From: JACCXG01 sp963785755
GTDB taxonomy: Bacteria > Acidobacteriota > Vicinamibacteria > Vicinamibacterales > 2-12-FULL-66-21
Length of the DNA stretch: 64,000 nucleotides
Assembly: GCA_963785755.1 (NCBI GenBank)
Contig: CAWAXG010000038.1
Location: 1-64,000 of the forward strand
Direction of reading: 5' to 3'
Part shown: one piece after another, positions 34,563 through 44,151 of the stretch
How the letters are laid out: each line of letters starts with the position of its first letter
Position numbering within the stretch: position 1 is the first letter of the stretch
Made by a program: the position numbers and the translations under genes
The notes under the pieces: generated by a model
The model's input: only the letters and a program-made list of their open reading frames with translations
Database searches by the model: none
Told to the model about the DNA's origin: nothing

Positions 34563-36083
34563 CTACTTCCGCAGCACCCTCCCCGGCAACGAGGCATTGA
34601 ACTTCCCGTCCTCCATCACGACGACCCCGTTCACCATCACCAGAGACATGCCCTCGGCAAGCGGGTGCGGGTCGGTATAGGTCGCCTTGTCCTGCACGCG
34701 CGCCGGATCGAAGACGGCAATGTCGGCAAACGCGCCTTTGCGCAGGACACCCCGATCCTCGAGGCCGAAGACCGCGGCGGACAGGCTCGTCATCGATCGA
34801 ATGGCGAACTCGAGATCGACGACCTTCCGCTCGCGCACGTACACCGCGAGCCGGCGCGCGAAGGCGCCGTTGTTCCGTGGATGCGGTTGGCCATCAGCCG
34901 GCAACGTCAGGCCGCCGTCGCTCGAGGCCATCGTGTACGGCCGCGTCATGATGCGCGCGATGTCCTCCTCGGACATGTTGAACGAGACGATCGAGGGATT
35001 GCCGCGGCTGATCAACTCCATCGCCGTTTCCTCCGGAGACGCCTTCTTCGCGGCGGCAATCTCGGCGAGGGTCTTACCCTCGAGCGACGGGTCCGGCCGG
35101 TACGACGCAATCTGAATCGACTGCGGTCCTCCCCGCCGCTTCAGGTTGCCCCGGACGATCGGTTCGGTCGGCTCGACGCCTCCCGGCAGGAGCGCCGCGC
35201 GCAGGTTCGTGGACGACGCCTCGTAGGGATACTGATCCGCGAAGACCTGAACGCCCCTGCGTCTGGCGTCCTCGATCCGCGCCGTCGCAGCGGCGGACAG
35301 TCCCCAGCTCTCGGGCCCGAGAGCTTTCATGTGCGTGACGATGCCGATCACGCCTGCCTCCTCGGCGATGCGGATGACCTCGTCCACCGACGCAATGAGC
35401 CCGGCGCCGTAGTTGCCTTCATCGCGCACGTGGCTCGTGTAGACACCACCGAATGCGGCGATCTCCCTGGCGAGGGCAATCACCTCCTCGGTCGTCGCGT
35501 AGCTTCCTGGCGTATAGAACAGACCGCTCGAGAGGCCGAACGCGCCTTCCGACATCCCCCGCCGCACCAGGGCACGCATGCGATCGAGCTCCTCTTCGGT
35601 CGGTGCGCGGTTGGCGCTGTTCATCACCGCGCGCCGCACCGAGCCATGGCCGATGAGCAGCGCGACGTTGACGCCCAGTCGATCGGCTTCGAACCGGCTG
35701 CGCTGCGCCGCGAGATCGACGGGGCCGCCGCCGTCGGGATTCACGACGACGGTGGTGACACCCTGCGCGAGAAGCGGCTGCGCCTGACGCAGCGGCTCGC
35801 GCGAGAGTCCTTCCGCCGCATGCGAGTGGACGTCGATGAAGCCCGGGGTGACCAGTCGATCCCCGGCGTCGACGACGCGGCGGGCGCGTGACTCAGCCAG
35901 CCGTCCGATCGCCGCAATCCTGTCTCCTCTGATGCCTATATCGGCACGCAGCCAGGGGTTCCCGGTGCCATCCATGACACGGCCGTTGCGTATCAACACA
36001 TCGAAGTCCGGCTGAGCTTGCGCCGACGCCATCGCTGCGGCGATAAAAGCGCCGGAAATCACGGCCCAGATGTACCTCTGCAT
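34563..36083 (-). CDS. exported N-acyl-D-amino-acid deacylase (amidohydrolase)
   Basis: 506 residues with a signal peptide ending MASAQAQ. Amidohydrolase barrel: DVHSHAAEG (metal His pair), TSHVRDEGNYGAG, GIVTHMKALG and MASSDGGLTLP. FGLSSGLFYTPGSYAT is typical of D-aminoacylases. Removes acyl groups from N-acyl-D-amino acids in the periplasm, consistent with turnover of bacterial cell wall material. Together with the P1 peptidase, M20 deacylase and gamma-glutamyltransferase it gives the window a theme of peptide and amide hydrolysis. Confidence 0.9.
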   Translation of the reverse strand: MQRYIWAVISGAFIAAAMASAQAQPDFDVLIRNGRVMDGTGNPWLRADIGIRGDRIAAIGRLAESRARRVVDAGDRLVTPGFIDVHSHAAEGLSREPLRQAQPLLAQGVTTVVVNPDGGGPVDLAAQRSRFEADRLGVNVALLIGHGSVRRAVMNSANRAPTEEELDRMRALVRRGMSEGAFGLSSGLFYTPGSYATTEEVIALAREIAAFGGVYTSHVRDEGNYGAGLIASVDEVIRIAEEAGVIGIVTHMKALGPESWGLSAAATARIEDARRRGVQVFADQYPYEASSTNLRAALLPGGVEPTEPIVRGNLKRRGGPQSIQIASYRPDPSLEGKTLAEIAAAKKASPEETAMELISRGNPSIVSFNMSEEDIARIMTRPYTMASSDGGLTLPADGQPHPRNNGAFARRLAVYVRERKVVDLEFAIRSMTSLSAAVFGLEDRGVLRKGAFADIAVFDPARVQDKATYTDPHPLAEGMSLVMVNGVVVMEDGKFNASLPGRVLRK

Positions 36084-36197
36084 GGCCGCATTCTATCCGC
36101 GGCCCCGGGTACGGCTTGTGCACCGAGGACGCCGGTGACGACTGCCGCGGCTGGCTGGTCTTCGCCAGACCATCACGCCGCGTCGTAAAGGAGTGTC

Positions 36198-36575
36198 ATG
36201 TCTGACGGATCCAAAAATCTCATGATGGCGCGAGCGGAACGGAGCGTCTGGGACAAGCCAGGACTCAGCGCGATGCTCGCGACCTACGATCAGGAACGAT
36301 GGGTAACCTTGGCCTGGGGCTCGCTGCTGACGGTAGTCGGCGCGCGCCGCGGAGGGTTCATCGGCGGCCTCCTGGCGATGGCCGGGATGACCGTGACGGT
36401 CCGGGCCGCCATGGGGCGGCGCGATCTGGCGATGGCGCGCGACTGCGTCGATCGAACGCTGCACGCGCGTGGCTGGAGACGCAGCGACATGGTGAACGAG
36501 TCGTCTGATGAATCCTTCCCCGCCAGCGATTCGCCGTCCTGGACGCCGACCGCCGGCGCGCGGATGACGAAATAG
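36198..36575 (+). CDS. small protein with C-terminal DESFPASDSPSW motif
   Basis: 125 residues, ATG at 36198 with AAAGGAG 7 nt upstream. A membrane-type segment (GGFIGGLLAMAGMTVTV) around residue 55 resembles the DUF2892 membrane pair of the next gene. The end, SSDESFPASDSPSWTP, is a conserved short motif of unknown function found in several proteobacterial and acidobacterial proteins. Followed by the SRPBCC gene after 29 nt. Confidence 0.7.
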   Translation: MSDGSKNLMMARAERSVWDKPGLSAMLATYDQERWVTLAWGSLLTVVGARRGGFIGGLLAMAGMTVTVRAAMGRRDLAMARDCVDRTLHARGWRRSDMVNESSDESFPASDSPSWTPTAGARMTK

Positions 36576-36604
36576 GTTTCGACACGCACGAACGGAGTAT
36601 CCCG

Positions 36605-37339
36605 ATGGCGCACATGGAGCTGCAATTCCCGGCGGACGCACAGGAAGAAGCGGTTTACAGCGGCCGGAACCTCAGTGATACCGAGAAATGGCTGTCGATC
36701 GCGGCGGGCACCGGCCTCGCACTCTACGGCATCAGCCGGCGCAACAAGCAAGGCTGGCTGATGACGGCGATCGGGGGGATGCTCCTGCAGCGGGGGACGA
36801 CCGGTCATTGCCACCTCTACGAAGCGTTGGGCCTGAACACCGCCGGCACCGGCGATGACACGCGCCGCGCCCTCGGCGGCTCCAACGGTGAGCTCGTCGA
36901 CGAGTCGGTCACCATCAGCCGCCGGATCGAGGAGCTGTACCGCTTCTGGCGCAACCTCGAGAACCTGCCGCAGTTCATGAGCCACCTCGAATCGGTCGAG
37001 CGCATCACCGACACGTTGTCACGCTGGCGGGCCCGGGGGCTGGCCGGAGTTCCGGTCGAGTGGACGGCCGAGATCATCAACGAAGTGCCGAACAAGGTGA
37101 TCGGATGGCGCTCGCTCGAAGGCTCCGACGTCGTCACGGCCGGCTCGGTCAACTTCGACGACGCGGGTCCGGGGCGGGGGACACGAGTGCGCGTGCGCCT
37201 TCAGTACAGCCCGCCCGGCGGCAAAATAGGGGCGGCCGTCGCCAAACTGTTCGGCCGCGATGCTGCCACTGAAATCCGCGAAGATCTCCGGCGGCTCAAA
37301 CAGATCATCGAGTCGGGGGAAGCGCCCAGCCATCCCTAA
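36605..37339 (+). CDS. DUF2892-like membrane segment plus SRPBCC (cyclase/dehydrase) domain
   Basis: 244 residues. N-terminal YSGRNLSDTEKWLSIAAGTG and GWLMTAIGGMLLQRGTTGHCHLY resemble the YgaP-type two-helix membrane domain. From about residue 98 a START/SRPBCC domain follows (ESVTISRRIEELYRFWRNLE, LPQFMSHLESVERI). The second half binds hydrophobic ligands in its family. Genes of this pair often occur near stress-response loci, but nothing here shows that directly. Confidence 0.82.
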   Translation: MAHMELQFPADAQEEAVYSGRNLSDTEKWLSIAAGTGLALYGISRRNKQGWLMTAIGGMLLQRGTTGHCHLYEALGLNTAGTGDDTRRALGGSNGELVDESVTISRRIEELYRFWRNLENLPQFMSHLESVERITDTLSRWRARGLAGVPVEWTAEIINEVPNKVIGWRSLEGSDVVTAGSVNFDDAGPGRGTRVRVRLQYSPPGGKIGAAVAKLFGRDAATEIREDLRRLKQIIESGEAPSHP

Positions 37340-37428
37340 TCCCCAATCACTGATCCGGGATCCCAATTCCGATCCTCATCCCGATCCGGATCACGGATCG
37401 GGATGATGATTCCGATCGGGATCGGCCC
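37340..37428. repeat. GATC-word palindrome
   Basis: CCTCATCCCGATCCG (37374-37388) pairs with CGGATCGGGATGATG (37395-37409) as the core stem, with further GATCGGG/CCGATC words outside. It follows the SRPBCC stop by 1 nt and precedes the metalloprotease. Confidence 0.7.
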
Positions 37429-37494
37429 AATGGCGTACTGACCTCTTGCATCTTCCTTGCACTGGCCGCTGCCAACACGATAGAACCTTGAGCC

Positions 37495-40058
37495 ATGTTG
37501 AACTCTCTGAAACGTGCGCTCACCATGCTCGCCGTGCTGCTCGTCGCTGCGACCGCCGGCGCCCAACAATCCCAGGGCACTCCGGCGCGCCGTCCCGACG
37601 CGATTCCGTCCATCGCGGACCGGACGACCGGCATGAAGAAACTGGACGGCTTCTTTCCGCTCTACTGGGACGACGCCGGGGGACGGCTGTTCGTCGAGAT
37701 TCCGAAGCTCGATACCGAGGTGCTGCATTCGACCGGATTCGCCACCGGGCTCGGATCGAATGACATCGGGATCGATCGCGGCGCGCTGACCGGCTCACGG
37801 ATCGTGAAGTTCGAGCGGGTCGGACCGCGCGTGCTGATGGTGCAGCCCAATTATCAGTACCGCGGCACCAGCAAGAATCCGGCGGAAGTTCGCGACGTCA
37901 CCGAAGCCTTCGCGCGGTCGGTGTTATGGGCGTTTCAGGTCGCGGCCGCCAGCGACGGCCGCGTCCTCGTCGACTTCACGGACTTCCTCGTGCGCGACGC
38001 CAATGACGTCGCCGGCCGGCTGCGGCCCGGCACCTACCGGTTCGAAGCAGGCCGCAGCATCGTGTATATGCCGACGACCGCGGCATTCCCGAAGAACAGC
38101 GAAATGGAAGCGGAACTGACGTTCGTGCGGCAGGCCGGCGGCGCCGGCGGCCCTGGTGGCGGCGGCGGTCGCGGTGGGGCGCGCGGGGGGCTTCGTCGAG
38201 GGGGTCGGCAGCGTCGCGGCGTCGGCGGAAGCCGCGAGCATCCGCGTGCATCACTCGATCGTCGAGCTGCCGGACTCCAGCTACGAGCCTCGCGCGCACG
38301 ACCCGCGGGCCGGGTTTTTCGGCATCTCGTACGACGATTTCGCCGCGCCGATTACCGAGCCGCTCACCAAGCGGTTCATCGCACGCCACCGGCTCCAGAA
38401 GAAAGATCCGAAGGCCGCGGTCAGTGAGGCGGTCAAGCCGATCGTGTACTACGTCGACCCTGGCGCCCCCGAGCCGATTCGAACCGCGCTCGTCGAGGGC
38501 GCGCGCTGGTGGGATCAGGCATTCGAGGCAGCCGGATACCGGAATGCCTTCCAGGTGCAGATGCTGCCCGAGGGCGTCAGCCCGCTGGACATCCGCTACA
38601 ACGTGATCAACTGGGTCCATCGCTCGACCCGCGGCTGGAGCACGGGCGGCAGCGTGACGGACCCGCGTACCGGCGAGATCATCAAGGGCGTCGTGACGCT
38701 CGGGTCGCTGCGCGATCGGCAGGACTACCTGATCGCGGAAGGACTGCTCGTCCCCTACAGGACCGGTGATGAGACGCCGCCGGAACTGCGCGAGTGGGCG
38801 ATCGCGCGGATCCGCCAGCTCTCGGCGCACGAGGTCGGTCACACGCTCGGGCTCGGTCACAACTACTACGACAGCGACAAGGGACGCATCTCGGTGATGG
38901 ACTACCCCCATCCCCTCGTCACGCTGAAGCCGGACGGCACGCTCGATTATTCGCAGGTCTATGCGAAGGGGATCGGGGAGTGGGACAAGGTGGCGATCGC
39001 GTTCGGCTACTCCGATTTTCCGGACGGAACCGACGAACGCAAGGCCACGCTCGACATCCTCGACGCCGCCTGGAAGGAAGACCTGCGCTACATGACCAAT
39101 CAGGATACGAGCGCGAATCCGCGCGTCGATCAGTGGTCGAACGGCACCGACCCGGCCGCCGAGCTGACGCGGATGCTGGGCATCCGGCGCGCGTCGATGG
39201 ATCGATTCGGCGAACAGGCCATCAAACGCGGGGAGCCGATGGCCCTGATCGAAGAGGTCCTGGTGCCGCTCTTCCTGCACCACCGCTATCAAATCGAAGC
39301 GGCGGCGTCGGCAGTCGGCGGCATTCACTACATCTACGCGATGCGGGGAGACGGCCGCGAGCCGGTCAGGCACGTCCCGGCGAAGGAGCAGCTCGCCGCG
39401 CTCGACGCGCTGATTGCGTCGTTGAGGCCGTCGGAGCTGGCGCTGCCCTCCGCCGTGCTGAAAGGGATTCCGCCGCGGCCATCGGGCTACGGCATGCACC
39501 GCGAGCTGTTTCCGCGCACGACCGGCTCGGCATTCGACGCGATCGCGCCGGCGGTCGTGGCTGCGGACCTGGTGATGGGACAGCTGCTGGAACCGGCGCG
39601 GGCGGCGCAGGCTGGTGACCCAGCGCGCGCTGGATCGACGCTGCCCGGGCTCGACACGGTGATCGACCGTCTTCGCGACGCGGCCGCGAGCCAAACACGC
39701 GCGGAGCGCGTACGAGGCGGAAATCATCCGCGCGATGCGGCATGTGCTCGTCGACAACCTCATGAGCGCTGGCGGCCGGCGCCTTGATGCCGCAGGCCGG
39801 GCGATGGCGACCCTGAAGCTCCGGGGGATGATGCGGGAACTCGGGCAGACCGACAGCCGCGGCGGCGAAGCCGGCAACATCGCGCAGTCGCGGCAACCGG
39901 CTATCTGGCGGACGAAATCAAGAGGTTCCTCGACCGTCCTTCACAGCCAGCACAGCGCATCGCCGTGCCCGAGGCGCCCCCCGGGGCACCGATCGGTCAG
40001 CCAGCGATGGACTGGCTGCGAAGAGTTGACGGGGAATGCTACGGAGGGAATCCGATAG
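37495..40058 (+). CDS. exported zinc metalloprotease (DUF5117/DUF4953-like), several frameshifts
   Basis: ATG 37495 gives a signal peptide (LAVLLVAATAGAQQ). The first frame covers the DUF5117-type domain (GGRLFVEIPKLDTEVLHSTG). It shifts near 38190 in a G-rich run; the next frame holds the protease (VKPIVYYVDPGAPEPIRTAL) with the zinc site HEVGHTLGLGHNY, a HExxHxxGxxH metzincin signature. Frames change again near 39690-39900 (EAEIIRAMRHVLVDNLMS, EIKRFLDRPSQPAQRIAVPE), ending near DWLRRVDGECYGGNP. With indels corrected it would be about 850 residues, a periplasmic or secreted endopeptidase. End coordinate is approximate. Confidence 0.75.
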
Positions 40059-40088
40059 CCGAGGCGGACGGCAGCGTGGCGTCCGCGG

Positions 40089-40394
40089 TTACGCCACGCT
40101 GCGCTTCGCCTTTTCCTTGCTGGCCGAGTCTTCGGCAATGCCGAGGCGATTGTCGACCGAGACGGCGCCAAGCGCACGGGCCAGAATGTCGGCGCGACGG
40201 CGATCGAGCGCCGAGCGGACCACTCCGGACAGCATGACGTGGCCGTCTTCCACTTCAACGGTCACATAAGTCCGGCGACGGCCTGACCCGGTCCAGAACA
40301 CCGGATCTTCCTCGATTCGGTCCGTAATGAGCTGCTGAAGATCCTCGTCTTCGAGCGGCTCGGGTCTGTTTCGTGCGGTCACACGCGGGCGCAT
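40089..40394 (-). CDS. BON domain protein
   Basis: 101 residues; ATG has AAGGAGGAGG upstream. The BON fold is shown by DLQQLITDRIEEDP, VTVEVEDGHVMLSGVVRSAL and RADILARALGAVSVDNRL. BON domains bind phospholipid or peptidoglycan surfaces. No signal peptide, so location is unclear. Confidence 0.85.
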   Translation of the reverse strand: MRPRVTARNRPEPLEDEDLQQLITDRIEEDPVFWTGSGRRRTYVTVEVEDGHVMLSGVVRSALDRRRADILARALGAVSVDNRLGIAEDSASKEKAKRSVA

Positions 40395-40714
40395 GAGCCT
40401 CCTCCTTGCGATAACGCAGATGCCTGGAATACTTGTCAGGCGGATTGGTTGTTTACCCGATTAGATGCTCACCCGCAAGAAAAGCCCCCACGCCGCGGCT
40501 GAGCTAGGCTGGAAATTACCCAATAATATACAACAGACGAGGAGCGATCGTCTCACTGTGTCCAAAACACAGGGCAATTTGTGCACACTACCTCAACGGC
40601 GCCTTCGACGTCCAGCCCGTTTTCCGCTGTCACATCGATATTTTCGGCAGTCAAGCCGATCGCCGCGTGGTCTGAATCATTTTTCGCTGCAAGAAGTATG
40701 CAGAACTGGGAAAC
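40395..40714. other. intergenic, no gene recognised
   Basis: This 320-bp gap is visibly less GC-rich than its surroundings (ATTACCCAATAATATACAAC near 40515). No gene, riboswitch or terminator could be assigned. Confidence 0.4.
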
Positions 40715-40765
40715 GGTTCAATAGTTCAAAGGTTCAGAGGTCCTGAACTATTGAACTATTTCAAA
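40715..40765. repeat. GGTTCA-word hairpin
   Basis: GGTTCAATAGTTCAAAGGTT followed by inverted words CTGAACTATTGAACTATTTC. It includes the stop codon of the thioesterase (40756). Confidence 0.7.
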
Positions 40766-41163
40766 GCTGCCTCGAGCCTTAAAACGACATCTCGAGGCAG
40801 CGCGGTCGGTTCGAGCCCCCCCGGCGTGTGCCTGACGCAGACCGACGTCATCGTCCCGGTGCCGACGATCATGGTTCCCCGCACGATCGTGTGCTCATAG
40901 TGCAGCGCACGTGTGCGGACCTCGGCCAGCCGGACGACCACCTCGAACTCCTCTTCGAAGCGCAGGGGGCTGCGGAAATTGAAGGCTGCCGAGACACGGG
41001 GCCAGCCGATGTCGCTGCCGGGCACGACAACCGACAGGCCGGCGGCGCGCCAGAGCGCGTGCTCGGCTTCCTCCATATAGCGGAACATCCACGAGAAATG
41101 GACGATGCCGGCGAGGTCCGTCTCGCCGAACTGCACGCGGCGGGGATAGCGGAAGTCAGGCAC
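40756..41163 (-). CDS. acyl-CoA thioesterase, hot-dog fold (YbgC/4HBT family)
   Basis: 135 residues. FGETDLAGIVHFSWMFRYME contains the Asp and the V-H-F of the 4-hydroxybenzoyl-CoA thioesterase-type active site; RSPLRFEEEFEVVVRLAEVR follows. Cleaves acyl-CoA or acyl-carrier thioesters. Last gene of a three-gene minus-strand operon, 61 nt after the flavoprotein. In that setting it may release or edit an acyl intermediate. Confidence 0.88.
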   Translation of the reverse strand: MPDFRYPRRVQFGETDLAGIVHFSWMFRYMEEAEHALWRAAGLSVVVPGSDIGWPRVSAAFNFRSPLRFEEEFEVVVRLAEVRTRALHYEHTIVRGTMIVGTGTMTSVCVRHTPGGLEPTALPRDVVLRLEAALK

Positions 41164-41224
41164 GGTGGCGAAGCTCGAATGGATGTCGGCCGCGACAGGA
41201 GGTCATGGCTGGCGGCAACGCGGG

Positions 41225-42544
41225 TCAGGGCCTCCTGCCATCCGGAAGGATCAGCTCGTTCGCCTTCTGTGGAACGGTTTCGGCGGGCATGCCCGCTTTC
41301 CATGACAGGATCGCGTCCTTGCCTGGCTCGTAGAGCGACTCCATCGGAGCCCAGACCTTGTCGACCCGGTCGGTGAACAGATCGCCGATCAGCAGGTCCG
41401 TGACGGTATTGCGCAGGTCAGGATAGCTGCGGACGAATCTGCCGAAGCTGAAGCCGTTGTAGTACTCGCAGACCAGCCGCCGCATCCGATCGACGCCTTC
41501 GTTGAAGCCGTCCCCCCAGTACCCGAGCTGCGCCGCGCTCGTGTTTCCCCGCTGCAGCCCTTCGACGATGGCGTCGGCCGCGAGCTCGCCCGATTTCAGC
41601 GCGAGGAGCACGCCCGACGAATACAGCGGATCGAGAAACCCGAAGGCATCACCGATCAGCACCCACCCGTCTCCCGCCACTTTCGTCGACCGGTAGGAGT
41701 AGTCCCTCGTCACGAAATAGCCGGTGGCGCGCCTGGCGCCCGACAGACGCTGTTCGACGGCGACCGAGCGCTGCACTTCCTCGTGGTAGGTCTTCTCGTG
41801 ATTCTCGCGATTCTTGAACAGGTAATCGAACGGCGCCACGACGCCCACGCTCACGACGTTGCCGTGCAGCGGGATGTACCAGAACCAGCCCTTCCGATCG
41901 GGGGTCTGCAGGACCATGGTGGCCCCTTCGTCGCGGCCCGTGTCGCGGTAGGCCCCTTCCCAGTAGGTCCAGATGGCGCCCTTGTTCAACACCGGATCCC
42001 ACACCCGCAGCTTGAAACGATTCTGAAGCAGCGCCGCCTGACCGCTGGCATCGACGACGACCTTGGCGCGGACGTCGCGCCGCGTCCCGTCGGCATCCTT
42101 GATGCGAACGCCCGTTGCGCGATCGCCCTCGAACAACACGTCGACGACGTGGACGCCTTCGTGGGCGTTGACGCCATGCTCGCGCGCGTTGTCGAGCAGC
42201 ATCTTGTCGAATTCGCTGCGTACGACCTGCCAGGTCTGCGAGCACTCGTGCGGCTTGTTGTCCCAGAAATAGAACGGCGCCGAGAGCTTCCCGCTCGCGT
42301 TCACGAACTGCACACTGTACTTCTTGACGAAGTGGCTGCGCTGCATCTTCTCGAGCATGCCGATGCGCTTGAGCACCCAGTAGGTCTCGGGGATCAGCGA
42401 TTCGCCGATGTGGAAGCGGGGAAAGCGCTCGCGCTCGAAGAGCCCGACGGAGAAACCGCGGTCCGCGATCAGGGTCGAGACGGTGGAGCCCGCGGGGCCG
42501 CCGCCGATGACTACTACGTCGTATTCAGAAGCAATCGATGTCAT
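41225..42544 (-). CDS. FAD-dependent halogenase-like oxidoreductase
   Basis: 439 residues. FAD loop VVIGGGPAGSTVS (residues 11-23), FHIGESLIPETY, a FVKKYSVQF segment in the area of the halogenase lysine, WFWYIPLHG matching the W-x-W-x-I-P motif of flavin-dependent halogenases, and GDAFGFLDPLYSSGV. The W-x-W-x-I-P motif keeps monooxygenation from dominating in true halogenases. Members of this group also include geranylgeranyl-reductase-like enzymes, so halogenation is likely but not certain. Flanked by a HemN-like radical SAM gene and a thioesterase. Confidence 0.82.
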   Translation of the reverse strand: MTSIASEYDVVVIGGGPAGSTVSTLIADRGFSVGLFERERFPRFHIGESLIPETYWVLKRIGMLEKMQRSHFVKKYSVQFVNASGKLSAPFYFWDNKPHECSQTWQVVRSEFDKMLLDNAREHGVNAHEGVHVVDVLFEGDRATGVRIKDADGTRRDVRAKVVVDASGQAALLQNRFKLRVWDPVLNKGAIWTYWEGAYRDTGRDEGATMVLQTPDRKGWFWYIPLHGNVVSVGVVAPFDYLFKNRENHEKTYHEEVQRSVAVEQRLSGARRATGYFVTRDYSYRSTKVAGDGWVLIGDAFGFLDPLYSSGVLLALKSGELAADAIVEGLQRGNTSAAQLGYWGDGFNEGVDRMRRLVCEYYNGFSFGRFVRSYPDLRNTVTDLLIGDLFTDRVDKVWAPMESLYEPGKDAILSWKAGMPAETVPQKANELILPDGRRP

Positions 42545-42639
42545 GCCAGTCGTTCGTCCCGTCGATGATGATGCTGATGATGATCAGGACTGACGCGTCC
42601 TGGAACGTGAACAATCCGATGAGATTGGCGGTCCCGGCA

Positions 42640-43968
42640 TTACGTGTAGCGGATCCCGGCGTGCTGCGGCAGGAAGAACCGGTGCAGCAGTGAGTCGACG
42701 CGAAGCAGGCCGTCACGCGTGAGCGCAATCCGATCGCCCGACAGCTCGCTCAGGAAGCCGCCGGATCGCAGCGACTCCAGCGGACCGTGAAACCGGTCGA
42801 GCGGGTCGGCGCCGTACTTGTCGATGAAATAGGTCGGCCGCAGCGCGCCGCGCTTCAACTGCAGGATGAACTCGCGAATCAGCCGCTCCTCGGCGGACGG
42901 CCGGTAGGCGCGGCCGAGCGGCAGGCGTCCTTCTTCAATTGACGCGGCGTACTTCTCCCACGTGTCCATGTTCTGCAGGTGCACGCCGTTGACATGGCCG
43001 AACGACGCGACCCCGAGGCCGACGAGATCGGCGCCTTCCCACAGCCGATCGCGATAGACGAACGTCGTCTTCGCCGGATCCTTGACGGCCGTGTAGGCGC
43101 TGCCGATGTGATAGCCGGCACGTTCCAGCGCCTCGAACGCCTCGGCCACCCAGCGCCGCTTCTGCGCCCAGTCGGCAATCGGTCCGCCCAGCTCCCCCGC
43201 TCCCTTCAGGAGGTTGGCGCTGATCGTGGTGTTGTAGGGCAGCTCCATCTGGTAGATGGTGACGCTGTCGGGGGACAGCGCGAGCGTCTTGTCGATGCAG
43301 GCGCGCCAGTTCTCGTTGCTCTCGCCGATCATGCCGGCGATCAGATCGATGTTGATCTGCGGGAACCCGAGCGCCCGTGACTGCTCGAAGACGCGATGGA
43401 TCTCCGGCGAGCGGTGCGCGCGGCCGTTCAGCTCGAGAATCCGATCGTCGAAGTTCTCGACGCCGAGGCTGAGACGAGTGACGCCGAGATCGCGGATGAC
43501 CCCGAGCTTGGGTTCGGTGAGCGTGCCGGGCTCGCATTCGAACGTGACCTCGGCGGAGCGGCTCCAGTCGGACCTGGACGTCAGCCGCGAAACGAGTCCC
43601 TGCAGCTGCGACGTCGACAGGAACGACGGGGTGCCGCCGCCAAAGTAGACGAAGTCCACGGCACGGCCGGCGACCGCCGGGGTGTCGAGGTACATGTCCC
43701 ACTCATTGGCGAGCAGGCTCAGATAGTCCTCGACCTGGCGGGCGTTCTTGTCCGTGTAGACGCGGAAGTAGCAGAAGTGACACCGCTTGCGGCAGAACGG
43801 AATGTGCAGATAGAGCCCGAGCGGCACCGCCGCCGGCGGCGAATTCAGCGCAACGCGGGCATCGTCCAGAGCCGAGGGCGACCAGACGGAAAACGGGGGG
43901 TAATTCGCAACAAAGTAGCTCCCGACCGCCGTTTTGTCGCGATCCGGGACATCGGTCAGTTCGGGCAT
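42640..43968 (-). CDS. HemN-like radical SAM enzyme (coproporphyrinogen III oxidase family)
   Basis: 442 residues. The 4Fe-4S motif CRKRCHFC (C-x3-C-x2-C, near residue 58), VYFGGGTPSFLS, SLGVENFDDRILELNGRAH and INIDLIAGMIGE are HemN/HemW-like. The C-terminal part (EERLIREFILQLKRGALRPT) is the HemN_C-type helical domain. True HemN is about 455 residues with partly different motifs; many relatives are methyltransferases or cyclopropanases in secondary metabolism. The neighbours favour that over heme synthesis. Start ATG at 43968; first gene of the operon. Confidence 0.82.
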   Translation of the reverse strand: MPELTDVPDRDKTAVGSYFVANYPPFSVWSPSALDDARVALNSPPAAVPLGLYLHIPFCRKRCHFCYFRVYTDKNARQVEDYLSLLANEWDMYLDTPAVAGRAVDFVYFGGGTPSFLSTSQLQGLVSRLTSRSDWSRSAEVTFECEPGTLTEPKLGVIRDLGVTRLSLGVENFDDRILELNGRAHRSPEIHRVFEQSRALGFPQINIDLIAGMIGESNENWRACIDKTLALSPDSVTIYQMELPYNTTISANLLKGAGELGGPIADWAQKRRWVAEAFEALERAGYHIGSAYTAVKDPAKTTFVYRDRLWEGADLVGLGVASFGHVNGVHLQNMDTWEKYAASIEEGRLPLGRAYRPSAEERLIREFILQLKRGALRPTYFIDKYGADPLDRFHGPLESLRSGGFLSELSGDRIALTRDGLLRVDSLLHRFFLPQHAGIRYT

Positions 43969-44037
43969 CTGCCGAGAATACGACAGCCGGGGCGCTACCG
44001 TTTGCCGCAGGGCTCAGCCTTTCGGCCCAGACTCGTG

Positions 44038-44131
44038 CCTGCCCTGAGCTTTGTCGAAGGGCCTGCCCTGAGCTTTGTCGAAGGGCCTGCCCTGAGCTTG
44101 TCGAAGGGCCTGCCCTGAGCCTGTCGAAGGG
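44038..44131. repeat. CCTGCCCTGAGC(TTTGT)CGAAGGG tandem repeat
   Basis: Four head-to-tail copies of a 23-24 bp unit, CCTGCCCTGAGCTTTGTCGA plus AGGG, the last two lacking one T. The repeat unit itself contains an inverted CCTTCGACA/TGAGC arrangement. The same unit reappears at 57819. Confidence 0.9.
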
Positions 44132-44151
44132 TCGAAGGGGCCCCTGGGGAC

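Noticed and set aside
40395..40714. Riboswitch or small RNA in the AT-richer gap
   Set aside because: No conserved core, terminator or ordered stems could be matched by eye.
44038..44131. CRISPR array
   Set aside because: Units are head-to-tail without unique spacers, and no cas gene is present.
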